This document shows positions 1-12,172 of a DNA stretch of 64,000 nucleotides, piece by piece. Below the pieces are notes generated by a model, which worked only from the letters and a program-made list of their open reading frames with translations, did no database searches and had not been told where the DNA came from. Within the stretch, counting starts at the first letter, position 1. Each line of letters starts with the position of its first letter. The translations under genes and the position numbers were made by a program. This DNA is from Chrysoperla carnea (taxonomy: Eukaryota > Arthropoda > Insecta > Neuroptera > Chrysopidae), in contig NC_058337.1 of NCBI RefSeq assembly GCF_905475395.1, positions 8,730,983 through 8,794,982 on the forward strand, written 5' to 3'.

Positions 1-146
1 CGAATATTTACAAATATACCTAAGTGGGGTATCAAATAAAAGAGCATGACGTGTACATTACAAAACTGTTATCCCACGCAAGGAAATGTGGAGGGAGGGG
101 TGCAATTGGGGATGTTGCCCAGCAAAGCGGGTAGTTCACAGCTAGT
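1..146 (+). mobile_element. Possible 3' end of a non-autonomous Helitron-like element
   Basis: The segment ends in CTAGT (142-146), preceded by a short GC-rich stretch around 117-131 (CCCAGC...GCGGGT) that could form a weak hairpin. Helitrons end in CTRR-T with a hairpin about 10 bases upstream, and insect non-autonomous copies often end with a similar 'agcgggta..acagctagt' string. The 5' end lies outside the window, so the element cannot be delimited. The rest of 147-756 is AT-rich with no coding signal that I can see. Confidence 0.28.
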
Positions 147-756
147 TATTAATAGATTTAAAAAGATACAATGAATTTTGTATCAAGTATATTTAAAAAG
201 ACGGTCAACTGATGGAAGGTGCTATGCAGTGATCGAAGTGAGCACTAAATCTACAAATTTCCAGCATGATATTAAAGTTGTATCAAGAGTATATGTGATT
301 TGTCTTTATTTTTGATCATAATCAAAATATGGTTAAGGAAAATTTATTTTGCTATAACTTATTTTTTTGTATTTTTTCTCCCCTGTATGTAAGTGTTTCG
401 ATTCTTTGATATTTTTGATATTACACTCTGAGAGGGTTTAAATTAATATGTATGTGTACTTTTATAGATTCCACACTATTTCTCGCAGTATTTTCACTAT
501 TAGCACAATAAATAAAGATTTGAGTTCAAAAATTATGTAATGTATATGAAAATTTGGTTATTTAATTTAAAATAATAATTTAAATGACCTTGTATCATGG
601 AACGTCAGAAAAATTAGTTAATTTAGCCCATAGTTAATTTTCCTGACGCTCCAAAATAGCCTTTTAAAGAGTCCTTAAAGCTCAGTTTCTCAAGGCACAT
701 TGAATTTTCATTATAATAATAACAATGCACCATAATTTCTTATCAATTTAACAATA

Positions 757-3700
757 TTAATTATTCAATAATAAATTTTGAATATTACTTGAAATATTTT
801 TAAGTAAATCATTCATGTTACTCATATTTTGAATAATATTCATCATTTTAGATGATAAATCACTTAATAAATCATTTGATTGTATTGAATCATTAGCAAA
901 TGATAAATTTGTTTCAAATATTGGAAATGATAAATTTGTTTCAAATATTGGAAATGATAAATTTGTTCCTAAACTCGGTAAATGTTTTCCAGATTCAATT
1001 AACTTCATTAAATTATTTGTCATATTTGTGCTTGTATCATTCGCAACAATTTCTAGACTTGAATTTGTAGAATTATCGGTAATTTCTGTTAAAAACTGCT
1101 TACATCCTGCATCTGATTCGACAAATTGGATAAGAATTATGATATACGTAAATAACGTCCCAACCATCTATAAAAAAAAAAAAAAGAAAAACATTAAAGT
1201 ATAAAAAAATAGTGGCGTTTATTTGGAAAACATGGATCTTTATGGAATCATAAATGCTTTAAAATTTAATTAGTGATTAGATCCATTAAATCATATGGTT
1301 GATACTTTGTTACAATAAATATCACTCATTAATTAACAAAATAACTTCAAACAATAAACTAACCTACTGTTCTGGTCTATATGAAAAGTAAAGAGTAGGG
1401 TAGTCCTTAATTTTTTAATAGTGATTGGGTTAATACTAGGTCGCAAATGTACATCAGTCATTAATTAAATAAAAAATAATTTTAAAATTAAATCAACAAA
1501 ATTGCTAGCATAGTAGAATTAGACAAGGTAGGAGTAGGATGGGGACATTCTCTCACTCTCTCGCACGGTATCCAGTCACCGCCATATTGCTTATTTGTTG
1601 ATAGTGTAGGCGCTGAGTAGGTTTTGTATGCATTTACAGATCCTACCGAACAAGGAGTGTATTTCGACGTATTTTGACCCGCTGATACCGAATTTTCAAC
1701 TTGCTCAACGCTCAGAATGGAGGGAAATTTGTTAAAAACAAATTAATTGTTTGTACGGCCATAGCTCCTAAGCTATTTTCAATTGTATGCTTTCGTTGCT
1801 AAGTAGACGTGTTGTGTTATATGCCTGATTTTTTTTATAACTAGCGCACGGAATCGATTTCTCGATTTCTCGAGGCGTTGTTGTTTTTTTCAGTCTCACT
1901 AGAGACAAATCGAGAATTCTCGAGCAGAAACCCCATCTCTTAATTAAATACCCCGCAGTCAACTTTATATTAAATATATTATAACTTCATTTTTTAACGG
2001 ATCATAAAAATTTATAATTCATAATGAATACTAAAAAAATTAATTTGAAAAAAAAAATTCTTGATGATTAGACAATTTTTAAAATAGTTTCAATTTTTAA
2101 AATAGGTACAAGCTTTTTTTTAAAATAGTTTCATTAAAAAATTCAAACCCTCCCCTTTAAAAAATGGTGAATTACAAAATGACTTCCCTTTTAAAAAAAT
2201 CCTCCCCCCCCTTTTAAAAAATCGATCGATTTCAATTTTATTTTGCCATAGTTGAATAGAGAATTGGTTGAATTTTATGTCATTTCAAATAAGGTATCAC
2301 AAGGTAGAAAGGTGTCATTTGAAATTACAAAGTTGGGTTGGCTGAGGAAGAAGGGATGAAACCTAAAATTCTTAAGGTGCCATTTTGAACTTTCACCCCG
2401 ATATCTTAATTTACATGGTTTCACTCAAGACAATAATCACGTCAGGTCAAAAGTTATTAAGGGTAGTTACCTTTTACCTTCTATGTGGTGTATTATAGGA
2501 AGCAATCCATCCATATCTATGTCGACGTGTTTTCACAATAATAATAAAACAATAGTCACATCAGGTCAAGAGTTATTAAGGGTGGATACTTTTAAACGAA
2601 CATTATGTACATTTTAATACTTACCGATAATAGAAGTGGCAAATTTAACTCAAATAATCCACAAGGTGTAAAAGTTGGTTTTCTGTTGATTAATTGCGTT
2701 AGAAAAATTGTTAGCTGAAATTAAAAGAAGAATATATTAGTAAAAAAACAAAGAAAAAAATTACTTTTCCGAAGGTATAATCTCTTTTCGTGCATCCTTT
2801 GTAATTCAGTAATCACGAAGCTGTTTAATATTTTAGCTTCTTTAATCCAACAGATTCTTTTAAAGGTGAATGACTCGTATTTCTATGTTACACAAAAAAT
2901 ATCAGTATTCGTTGTGTGCGTAGTCATGGTAGGGACAATAAAATCGATGCCAGCGCTTTAAGTGAAAAATTTGGGAGTTAAAGGGGGCTGTTATGACTAA
3001 CTTGCAATTCTTTACATGTTAATGTAATAGAAATGTCAAATTAAAATTATTGAAAAACACGAATTAATTAAACTTAATACATTAAAAATTGTGAAAATAA
3101 GAAATGAAATTGAACAAATATTATTTTTCAAATGTAAATTTTCATAATTATTTATTTAAATTTGTGGGACAAGAATATTAAATTTTAAATGTAAGTCTTA
3201 AATGCAATCCATACAATTATATATGCATCCATACAATTCTATAATTAAAGTAGTGTATCGTTACCATGGAAACGAAAATCACGCACGGAGCGAATATCCT
3301 GTGGTATGCATCAATTTCGTTTCGATACATATCTATAGTACGGATGATAAGCGCTCAAATTTAGTATGGTCTTGTATAATGTTTTTGCAAGGGTGTATAC
3401 CTTCACCGTAGAGGCGGTGCCAAGATGGTCTACTAGAGGATGGAGTAAATATTAGGCATAAAATTTGCATAAATTCAGAATTTTACATAAAGACATACTT
3501 AATCAATAGTAAATCCGGGTCTAGGACTACCTTCACCTCGGAAAGTTCATTGTTGTGCTGTCCACACCAGAATATTTTTAATAAAACTAAGAGAAAATAA
3601 AAAATTGGCTGAGTTAATTGTTGCAATGCCATGTATACACAGTGTTGATTACATTATCGTTTATTTTTTTACGTCATGTAAGTAAAGAAAGGTAGTCACT

Positions 3701-5134
3701 TTTATATTGCTACAATCGGGTATATATAACACGGCTGTGGGGTCACACATACATATCTGATATTAGCATATAATACATTTTACTTATAGAGCGCCTCAAA
3801 GGACCATACATACAAAGGCTGAAAATGGAAGTCGCAAACTATGGTAACTGACGAATGAGTTAAATACTCAACTGAAAAGAAAAAAATTAAGTATAGCAGT
3901 TTACATAGCGACTATAACAGTCGGGACCCATTGCTGTGAAAATTCGAGACGGTGTAAAAAAATAATTGTTTTACGAAATTTCACTGATAACGTCAATATA
4001 AGAGTAAAATATTGTCTCACTACACTAGATTTGGAAAGCCTAGATTGTATCAGTACCAGAAATACTTACTTTATTTCTAATTGAATCCTCATCGTAACAG
4101 TTAATTGATTTATGTACAAACGCATGCGTTTTTGATGCTTCACCAATCACTAACTCTGCACTCAATACTAATAATATTAATTTTATGGAAAAAATCGCCA
4201 CCACACATGTGAGTTGCTGAGCGACCGCGAACCAAAAACTAATGCGATCTTCGTCCACATCTGCATTCATATCGGTCGTAAACAACAAAATAAACAGTTT
4301 TATTGCAAGGTACACGTCGATTATAACTAACACGAACAAATATGCCATATCACAAAATAAAACCAAACTAAATGCATCACTTATCGAATCACTAACATCA
4401 CATAGTTTCTCATGCGTTTTTGTCAATGCATCGATTTCTTGTTCGTTTAAAATGCGCTCAGATTCTAATGAACGTATATTAGTAGTGACACTTTGTTTAG
4501 AATTACGTACAAGTAACTCATTAATCACACGAAACCGATAGCGTAAACAAACCATAAAATTAATAAATATTCCAATTACAATGGAATCCACCACACATTG
4601 TGTCAGATCACAAATAAATGATTTAAAAAATTCTAATAATAAATCAATATCTATAAATATAATATAATAACCTAACATTACATCCAAAATTTCCAAAAAT
4701 ATTAAAAGTAGTGCAGCAATTAAGGAAAAATTTCGAATCTTACGATATGGAACGTCACATTGAAAGTCGCGTAAAGTTTTGTCTACTTCATCAATCATTG
4801 TATGAGCTTCCATAATAATGAAGCGATGTTTATATATCATTATATATTGAATAAAGAATACAAACATACCTAAATATTCCCCAAAAACGTACTGTGTATT
4901 ATATAAAGTTTGTAAAAAACAGTTATTATCCAGAGGTTCGTAGGGTGATTGATATTTGTGTATAATAAAGAGACTAGCTGTAAGTACCACAATGAATAAT
5001 GTAACTAAGAAATCGAATTTTTTTGTATAATATTCATGCGGTTTAAAGTCGTTTTGTTTTTTCGCGTAAAATGCCCCAATACCCAAACATTGTTGTACAC
5101 GTAAAAGCGGTTTTATACAATCATAATGATCCAT
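757..5134 (-). CDS. Gustatory receptor (7tm_7 family) with long C-terminal tail, three exons
   Basis: Chemosensory ligand-gated channel subunit of the insect Gr family, expected in the dendritic membrane of taste neurons. The exon join is complement(757..1167, 2625..2714, 4070..5134): 1065, 90 and 411 nt, all junctions phase 0 with GT-AG sites, giving 521 residues. The first exon carries the N-terminus and six hydrophobic segments (first near residues 42-60), including HEKLCDVSDSISDAFSLVLF, a typical family stretch before TM5, and EASKTHAFVHK before the first junction. The 30-residue second exon holds the FTPCGLFELN block that precedes TM7. The third starts after a polypyrimidine tract and encodes TM7 with the signature TYIIILIQF (about 392-400). 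The 121 residues after TM7 are unusual: Asn/Ser-rich, with a repeated NLSFPIFET unit and ten N-X-S/T sequons. The ligand class cannot be assigned. No frameshifts or stops are seen. Confidence 0.9.
897..968 (+). repeat. 27-bp tandem repeat, about 2.6 copies, inside the Gr tail exon
   Basis: The unit containing gataaatttgtttcaaatat repeats head to tail and keeps the reading frame of the minus-strand Gr exon. It encodes repeated nine-residue NLSFPIFET blocks. Two full copies are identical in sequence, so the expansion looks recent. Confidence 0.85.
2257..2405 (+). repeat. Dispersed repeat copy (partner at 23334-23470)
   Basis: A stretch with 'caaataaggtatcacaaggt...gtgtcatttgaaat..caaagttg' recurs in diverged form at 23334-23470. 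Both copies are followed by 'ttaagggtggatac'-like text. It lies in intron 2 of the gustatory receptor gene. No coding content is visible, and the element class is unknown. Confidence 0.5.
3260..3273 (+). promoter_or_regulatory. X-box-like palindrome (RFX-type site) in Gr intron 1
   Basis: GTTACCATGGAAAC fits the RFX X-box pattern of two half sites (GTTNCC and GGNAAC) separated by AT. RFX factors control ciliary genes in ciliated sensory neurons, the cell type that expresses taste receptors. A 14-bp degenerate match can arise by chance and this one is intronic, so function is only a suggestion. Confidence 0.2.
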
Positions 5135-5550
5135 GGCTTAATATAAAACACTTCAACTCAAACAACAGGAAATACTGTAGTAAATTCAGCAAATATTTTT
5201 TAAAACTATTAGCAAATTTAAATAATTATTTTATTAGATTATGTAGTGGGAGAAAAGTATAGTACCTACAGTAAAGAATTAAGAAACTGATATGAACGCC
5301 GCATGACTTCCATATAGGTAAAAAGTATATTTTTAATTGTGTCGAGCGAAAATTTGTGAAAATCCATACTTAACTATAGTTATTTAATAATGGGGATAAA
5401 CCTCGGTTTTTCAAATATCTATCTATAACAGAGGCCACCCACATAATTTTTTTTTAATCTTTATTTATTTTACTTTAAACTACACCCAATATACAATTAA
5501 ATTTTCCTGATGTGAGTGGAGTCGGTTACTTCGTTCTTAATTATAGTACA

Positions 5551-6052
5551 AGAGATGGGTTAAGGTCGATCTTCACCCAGCTGATAACCAGATTAGATAT
5601 ATTTTTTATGAAATTTTATTGATTTTTAAACACCCCTATCATAGTTTTTCTATCGAAAAGTGTTCATGGCTATTTTTAATTAAATTAATTTTATCAATTT
5701 TCCCATGAACTGTTTTTTCAGGACAGCTTGTACCATTATTTCCGTAATTAAATTATCTTCCTTCGAATACCAATTTCGATTGGTTGACAGATCAGTGTAG
5801 ATTTGTTTATACCATATGAAGAGTTTAGTCAATATAGACAAGTACACCGGTCTGTTAACCAAACAAAATTGATATCAGAAAAAAGACCATTTAATTACGA
5901 AAATAATGGCATAGGCTTGTCTGAATTAATGTTAGCCATGAATACTTTTTGATAGAAAAACTATGATAATGAATGTTTAAAAATCAATATTTCAAAAAAT
6001 TATGACTCTTCTGGTTATCAGATAGATGAAGAGCGACTTTATTTCGTCTCTT
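5551..6052. mobile_element. Foldback (long inverted repeat) element, about 500 bp
   Basis: The left arm (from 5551, gagatgggttaaggtcg) and right arm (to 6052, ending near gcgactttatttcgtctc) are imperfect reverse complements over nearly their whole length. Examples are 'ctgataaccaga' at 5580 with 'tctggttatcag' at 6010, 'catagtttttctatcgaaaa' at 5640 with its complement near 5950-5970, and 'ggttgacagatc' at 5782 with 'ggtctgttaacc' at 5849. The centre is near 5810-5820. No transposase is encoded. This is a long-TIR MITE or foldback element able to form a large hairpin. The flanking 5135-5550 holds no recognisable gene. Confidence 0.8.
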
Positions 6053-6059
6053 CGACCAT

Positions 6060-8470
6060 AAATACAGAAAATAATTTTCATAATTCCACTAATTTTAAAT
6101 ATAATTTATCCAATATATAAAAATCTTGTGTCACGGTGTTTGTGTGTAAACTCCTCCGAAATGGCTTGATCGATTTTAATGATTTTTGTACATGCGGTAG
6201 ATGTGAGAATAGGTCGTTATGTATTTTTACCTTCCACTTTAAGGTGGTAAAAAAGGGAATAACAGTTTGTATATGGAAATAATTTTATGGACAAATCTGA
6301 ATCAATGTTAATGTTGTTACTAAGGTTTTCTTCACTACATGTGGTTTAAAATATTTACAATTCTAATTATTCTTCTCACAAGCACTATGTTAGGAAATGT
6401 TTCTTTGTAAATCGAAAATGGGAAACTTCAATACATATTTTATCTTATATCGTAAATTGTAAAATATTATATACAATAGGTACTGTAATTCAAAAAAATT
6501 AAATAAACTATTTATATTTGAAATTTGAAAATAAACATTATTTTGCAGAGTATATTTCATCATTGTACAAAAAATTGGAAACCATGTTCAAAACTGATAG
6601 TGTACAGATTCATAATAAAAATACACTGATTAAGTAATAGAAGACATTTTGGGGCATAGGATCGTATTGTCCTAAAAATATGAGCACAGTTTGTTGTGTT
6701 TATCGGGAGGATATGCGGGGGGGGGGGCTAGCGGGCTAAGTAAAAACATTGATCAAGAGTTAAAATCAAATAAATTAACTAGGTTAGTAGTTATAAATAT
6801 CATTAAAAATTAGTAAAATTATTTTCTGTATAATTTAGAAAGTATACTCTGATATCACACCAGTAAAAAAAATGTGTTTAATGGTGGGGGGACACTCGAT
6901 ACAGACCATTGTTTGCCGAAACTGAAAGTCTGAGTAAAAATGTTCATGTTAAGACTTTACCATCATACCGACTTTTGTTTGCACTGATTTGTTGCACAGA
7001 CAAAATTCTATCGAAGTCTGTGTGAAGTTGGTATCGTGTGGACCTACCATTATATACTAGCGATGACCTACAACCCTTCTTAATAAAATGAAATCACATT
7101 TTTTCTTTTTGGCAAACTACCCTTCCTTTTTCTAAGTTGACAAAATGTTATTCAGAAAAGTTGCTCGCAATTAACAATTATGACTACAAAATATCAAGAA
7201 GATCCGTGTACTTTAATTATAGCATCATTTGAACAAAAGTTGTAATTACAAAAAAACGTAACAAAGAAAATAATAATAAATCAATTAACTACTATTATAT
7301 GTACTATTCGAGAGTGTATTTTTTTTTTTTTTGTGGGCTAGGTTAGAAAATTAAAAAGAAAATTTATTTGAACCTTCCGCTTGATTTAAGTAACAAAACT
7401 ATGAAGATTAGGCAGCTAAAGTGCAAGGTGAATTGTTATATGTTAGTCATGGTGGTGTAGCATGAAGTAAGTGAATAGTGAATTTCAGTTAAATATTTTA
7501 AGATTAAAAATTATTAATTACGATGGTAGAGAACATCAATTTTTATAACTGGTTAACCTTCTATTAAAATTTTTTTTAAGAAATTATTGGAATATTTTTC
7601 CTAAGTTTATCTGGTTTTTATATCATTCTACAAAATAATTTATTAAAATCGTGAAAAAATTCGTGTTAGGCTTTTATTTATTAAAGGAAATACTTTTATT
7701 TTTAATCGCAAACCTCGATTTGCGATGACCCTGAATTCGTTGTGCCTAAATTTGAATAGACAAATTTCCGTATGTGACTGGTTCTCAGAAAAAATCGAAA
7801 CTGATGTCTTTGATGATTTCTATGAACTAAGATTGCCGATTGTAATAGGTTTTGTTTTTGTTGAAACTTGTTCATGAGATAATTAGATACAATTATACAA
7901 CAAATAACTTTTATTCACCATCTATGTAAAATATACGTCTAAATACCCCCAAAGTCATTCCCTCATTATTTCCCAACTGCTTAATTTGAATACACTCATG
8001 AACTAAACTTGAAAAACTTCTTACAATAGAGAACTTGCATTAATTTTTTTTAAATGAAAAAATAATTCATCTTAAGTATATTTAAGTAATTTTATTAAAA
8101 AAGAGTTATATTTTTGGAAAAAAAAAACGGTCGTGACGTATTTCCACCCACTGAGGCTGTGAGCCAATCGTAATCACGCTAAATTTATTATTTTTAAGTT
8201 TGTTACTATGGAATATTACGTTTAATTAGACAAATCATTAATCATTCTATGTACTATTTTATGTCACTGGCATTTGAATTTATAGTTTAGAAAAAACATT
8301 TTCAATTGTAAAATTAAATGAAAAATCTATTAAAAAAGAATTTTTTTTAAATTTTGCTTAGTAATTTTTAGTAAACTTTCGAGAAAAAAAAATTAAAAAA
8401 CATGCAACAACAAAATGCAAATACAAAAATTCATCAAAATTACATTTTCATTTTTAATATTAATTTCTTT
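6060..8470. other. Gene-free AT-rich stretch
   Basis: I see no coding frame, RNA gene or convincing element here. An 11-base G run lies at 6717-6727. Short poly-A/T runs are frequent. Confidence 0.5.
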
Positions 8471-8479
8471 GCATGCAGT

Positions 8480-10610
8480 TATGATAAAATGTCACATCAG
8501 CCAGAGTAATCAGATTATAACTGCCTCATATGTGACAAAACCATTGAAGAAGAGACGGGGTTGAATGTAAAAGTTAAAGCGTTGAACAAACTGATTGATT
8601 CCAGTAAAATTCGACAAGACAAGAAGTACTGTAAGTTTCGAATGTACAAATCACTGGTGACACACAAGAACTGCCACCTAATGTATAATAATGAACGATA
8701 TACTAAAGCGGCTTAAGCGGCTTCAGCGAATGAAAAAGAGAAAGAAAGAAACGAAAACGGTAAAGCTGCATCTTATAATTTTGCGTGTCGTTACTTCTTT
8801 TATGAAAATTTGTTGGATCATTACAGAAAAAGTACTTATCGTACTTATCGCATCATAAAATGAAACGCTGCTGTTCGAATCTTCGATTGTTAATGATCCA
8901 GAACAATTTTCAATAACTGGTGACTCGTTTAATTTGCCAAAGAAACATTTGCCACTATTTATGCCGAAAATTTGGCTGAAAGAGCGCTTATTGGTCACGC
9001 TTTTTTAAGAGCAGTTCATTATATTATCTTACATCCATGTTGATGCTAATGAAGCAGTAATTTTGGAAAATTTGTTGAAACAATTAGATACTCAAACCTT
9101 TGATAACGAAGTATCAAGAAACGTAGTGTGTACACATTTAACCCAAAAATTTAACGCGCAGTTGGAGACAATAAAAAAATTTGGACCTACTCCTTAGTTG
9201 TGGATTCAGTACTTCAAATTAGTAAACATTATTAAGCGCTTTATAGACGCAGAGCGATTGTGGTAATTAGGAGCTACACTTACGATGCGTTCGCGAAATG
9301 ATCCGTATTTTCTCGCTTTAGGTCGTTACCTGTATGCAAAATCAAGCCAGCTTTATTTGCAAGATTGTCTTAAATTGAAGGAACGATTAAATACTGCAGA
9401 ATGCAATAAAATTTGTAACAATGGATGTTTCATAATTCGCCGCAGTGGTAGATTGTGGTAACTGATACAAGTTTTGGCGAAGTGGGTTCTTTTTAGTATT
9501 TATCTGAAGGTATCTAATGAAGTCGAAAAGTTCTGCAACATAAAGTATTCAACTTCATAAAGAAACTTTTAATGCTAGAATTAAGCGCGATGTAGTAGAC
9601 TTGGGTAAATTCGCATCAATTTTTTCAACATATGATAAGTTTTCTGATACTATTTTTTTTTCGTCCATCTACTCTGGCATAGCCATTACATCAACTGTCT
9701 CGAAGCACTCAAAGTGGGAACAAACTTGCTAAAAAATACTAGTGGCAAATCATATGCTTCAAGCAGTAAAAAACCCAAGTTCTATTCATTCATACGTGAA
9801 GGTTAACGATACAAGAGTAGTACCAATTAATCCCTTACTCGTATTCCAAAGGATCACTTTAAATATTCAAGGATGATATGAAAAAATATTTAAAATACGA
9901 ACTTTTCCCATTTCCACTTTCTCTGTTTGACGAATCAGGAATGAGGAAAATTCAGAAATACATTTTATGACAGGTTTGGAAGCATAAAAATTCTTTTAAA
10001 TAATTCAAATGCGGTAAATGTTTTTGATGGAGACTTTTTACAGTTGTTTGGACATCTAACAAAACTGTGTAAGAAATTTTGAAATTGTATAAAACTACGC
10101 ACAAAATTATTTTTGTGAAAAATCAGTTTTCGTTTTTGATGTTTATCCGGATGATGTTCGTAACCGGATGATGATCGATGTTCGTACGTCCGGATGAAGT
10201 CAGTAGAACGTATGCGTAGAAAATTGAAAAAATCCGCTCTTGAAATAGAATTTGACTTAAACACCATAATTATGTACCCAAAAGAAAAATTTCTTTGTAA
10301 TGAAAAAAAAATGTATATTTATTTTATGTACAGAGTTACAAACTTTGTTACCAAAATTGTTGTTGAAAACGCTGCTAGACTGATAATAACAACTCCCATC
10401 AAATTTCAAAAGGAAGAAGGAATTGTAAAATTTATGGCCAAGACACCGATCTATTGGTATTGTTAACGTATCTGGCGCCATCGAATACCAAAATATTGTT
10501 TTGAAAATCGGGAAAAGGGAAGATACTAGTCGAGTGAAATTAGACAATGGAAAAGATCGCATGTACAAAAACAACTTCTGATGTGCAATATAGATGAACC
10601 TTATTCAAGT
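8480..10610 (+). pseudogene. Decayed copy A of an unnamed large repetitive protein family (N-terminal Cys region to nuclease-like motif)
   Basis: Broken reading frames on the plus strand follow the order of one long protein. First comes a CLICDK zinc-type site (8522-8539) with NVKVKALNKLIDSS and KYCKF. About 9220-9380 contains a block like YFKLVNIIKRF..AER and YLYAKSSQLYLQD, paralogous to HASGHFLYVKSTHLYI in copy B (18323-18601). PINPLLVFQRITLN lies near 9825-9865, followed by FPFPLSLFDESGMRK to about 9955. DTDLLVLLTYLAP lies near 10442-10480. Many stops and frameshifts show it is dead. I recognise the family from many unannotated arthropod and cnidarian proteins but know no established name. 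The DTD motif resembles the acidic metal-binding motif of FEN/PIN nucleases; that function is inferred. Confidence 0.6.
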
Positions 10611-10694
10611 TCAAAATAGAATATCCGAACGTAAAAGTTGACTTAACAAAGTGTTCTAGCTGGAGACACTGGAACGCATAGGGTATGTGTATGT

Positions 10695-10907
10695 ATGTAT
10701 GGCAGTGAAGCATGGACGATCTCTAATAGAATGGAGCCATTCTTACTTGCCTTTGAAATGAGGATTTGGAGACGTATACTGAATGTTTCATGGAAAGAAA
10801 CAATATCAAACGACGAGGTGTTGGATAGAGTTGGTGCTAAAAGAGAACTAATGAAGACTCTAAAAACAAGGCAACTGCAGTTCGTGGGTCATGTGATAAA
10901 GTTATGA
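10695..10907 (+). pseudogene. LINE reverse-transcriptase C-terminal fragment (RTE-like)
   Basis: The frame reads YGSEAWTISNRMEPFLLAFE, then MRIWRRILNVSWKETISNDE and KTLKTRQLQFVGHV. This is the C-terminal segment after the RT domain that is standard in insect LINEs often annotated as craniofacial development protein 2-like. Only about 70 residues remain, with neither endonuclease nor catalytic RT motifs. Confidence 0.75.
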
Positions 10908-11470
10908 AGATATATAAAATACATAATGGTTGCTAAAATAAAAATAAAATTTGTTCAGCGGAGTGAATGCGTAACAAGATTCTTGGAAAATCTCACAATT
11001 TAAAAAAAATCATAGTTAGAATTGCAACCAAATACTTTTCCAAAACAGAAAAACAAATAAATTTAAAAAAAAAAATATATTTTGGTTTAAATGTTTTTAT
11101 TTAGTTCTATATGGAGGTTTTAACCCAAAACTATAGTACAATTCAAAACAACAATTTAATTCCATTGTCGAAATAATTCGTTAGACAACCCCCACCATAT
11201 CTTGTATTTTTTTCTGTTAAGGAGTTTGACCGTTATAAAATTGCAATCTCCATAATCTTTGTACTATATTGTATTAAATTAGTTTGTGTAAGATAATAAT
11301 TATTGTTGAAATTTTATTGTTTTGTCCGTTTTTGTGAAACGTTTTCAAAGGTAAGACCTGTATTTTTTTTATTTTTATGTTTTGATGTAATTTTCAAATT
11401 CAAACTTATGAAATTTCTTAGTTATCATAATTTTTTTTGTATTGATTAAAAAAAATCTGTAAATTAGATG

Positions 11471-11856
11471 CAGATATGTGTATTATTCAAATTATTTTTT
11501 ATCCGAATAATTTTTCGAATAAACAATATGTATCTTCGCGAATGATTTATTCGGATAAATCTACGAAAAATATATAAGGTTTTTTGGTTATTCCATGGTT
11601 ATTCCATAGTTATTTCATAATTTTATTGTTGTTTTTTGTACAAAACAACAGTCTTTCACTGGTGATTAGTGTTTTTTTTTTTTAGATACGTTAATAAATA
11701 TTTCAGCAAATAATTATTATGACAATTCATTCATGCAACAAATTATTCGTCGAATAATTTGTTCCAATAAGACTATTCATTCAATAATTTTATTTGTCAT
11801 TCACGAATAATTTGGTTATTCTTATTCGTCAATCGAATAAATTTTGCCCATATCTG
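11471..11856. mobile_element. hAT-type MITE with perfect 8-bp target site duplication
   Basis: The 386-bp element begins CAGATATGTGTATTATTC and ends with the inverted counterpart (reverse complement CAGATATGGGCAAAATTTA). It is flanked on both sides by the identical octamer ATTAGATG (11463-11470 and 11857-11864). Terminal CAG, about 18-bp imperfect TIRs and an 8-bp duplication are hAT hallmarks. The interior has many copies of GAATAA/TTATTCG in both orientations, a subterminal-motif density known from hAT elements. No transposase is encoded. Confidence 0.88.
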
Positions 11857-12172
11857 ATTAGATGGATATTTTTATTTGTTTTAAGTTGTAGTCCAGAATT
11901 ATGTAATTAAAAAATTATATGATTTGTTGTTGTTCGTAATATTTCAAGGGAGATTATTTATTTTCTAGGTACTGTTTTTGTTTTTTTTAAATCATAATAA
12001 ATAGTTTTTAAGTACTTTTTTTTTTATACAATATACATATTTAAATAATCAATACGGTTTTCAATTTTCGATTTTCGATAAGTACTTTTGGAAGTAAGAA
12101 ATTAAAATAAAATATATATTAGAAATTAAAATTATCCTTTTTATAAAAATCAAACTATCAAATCGATTGATC

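Noticed and set aside
3202..3411. A 69-codon plus-strand open frame in Gr intron 1.
   Set aside because: No family features. It overlaps a region consistent with intron and has a random-looking composition.
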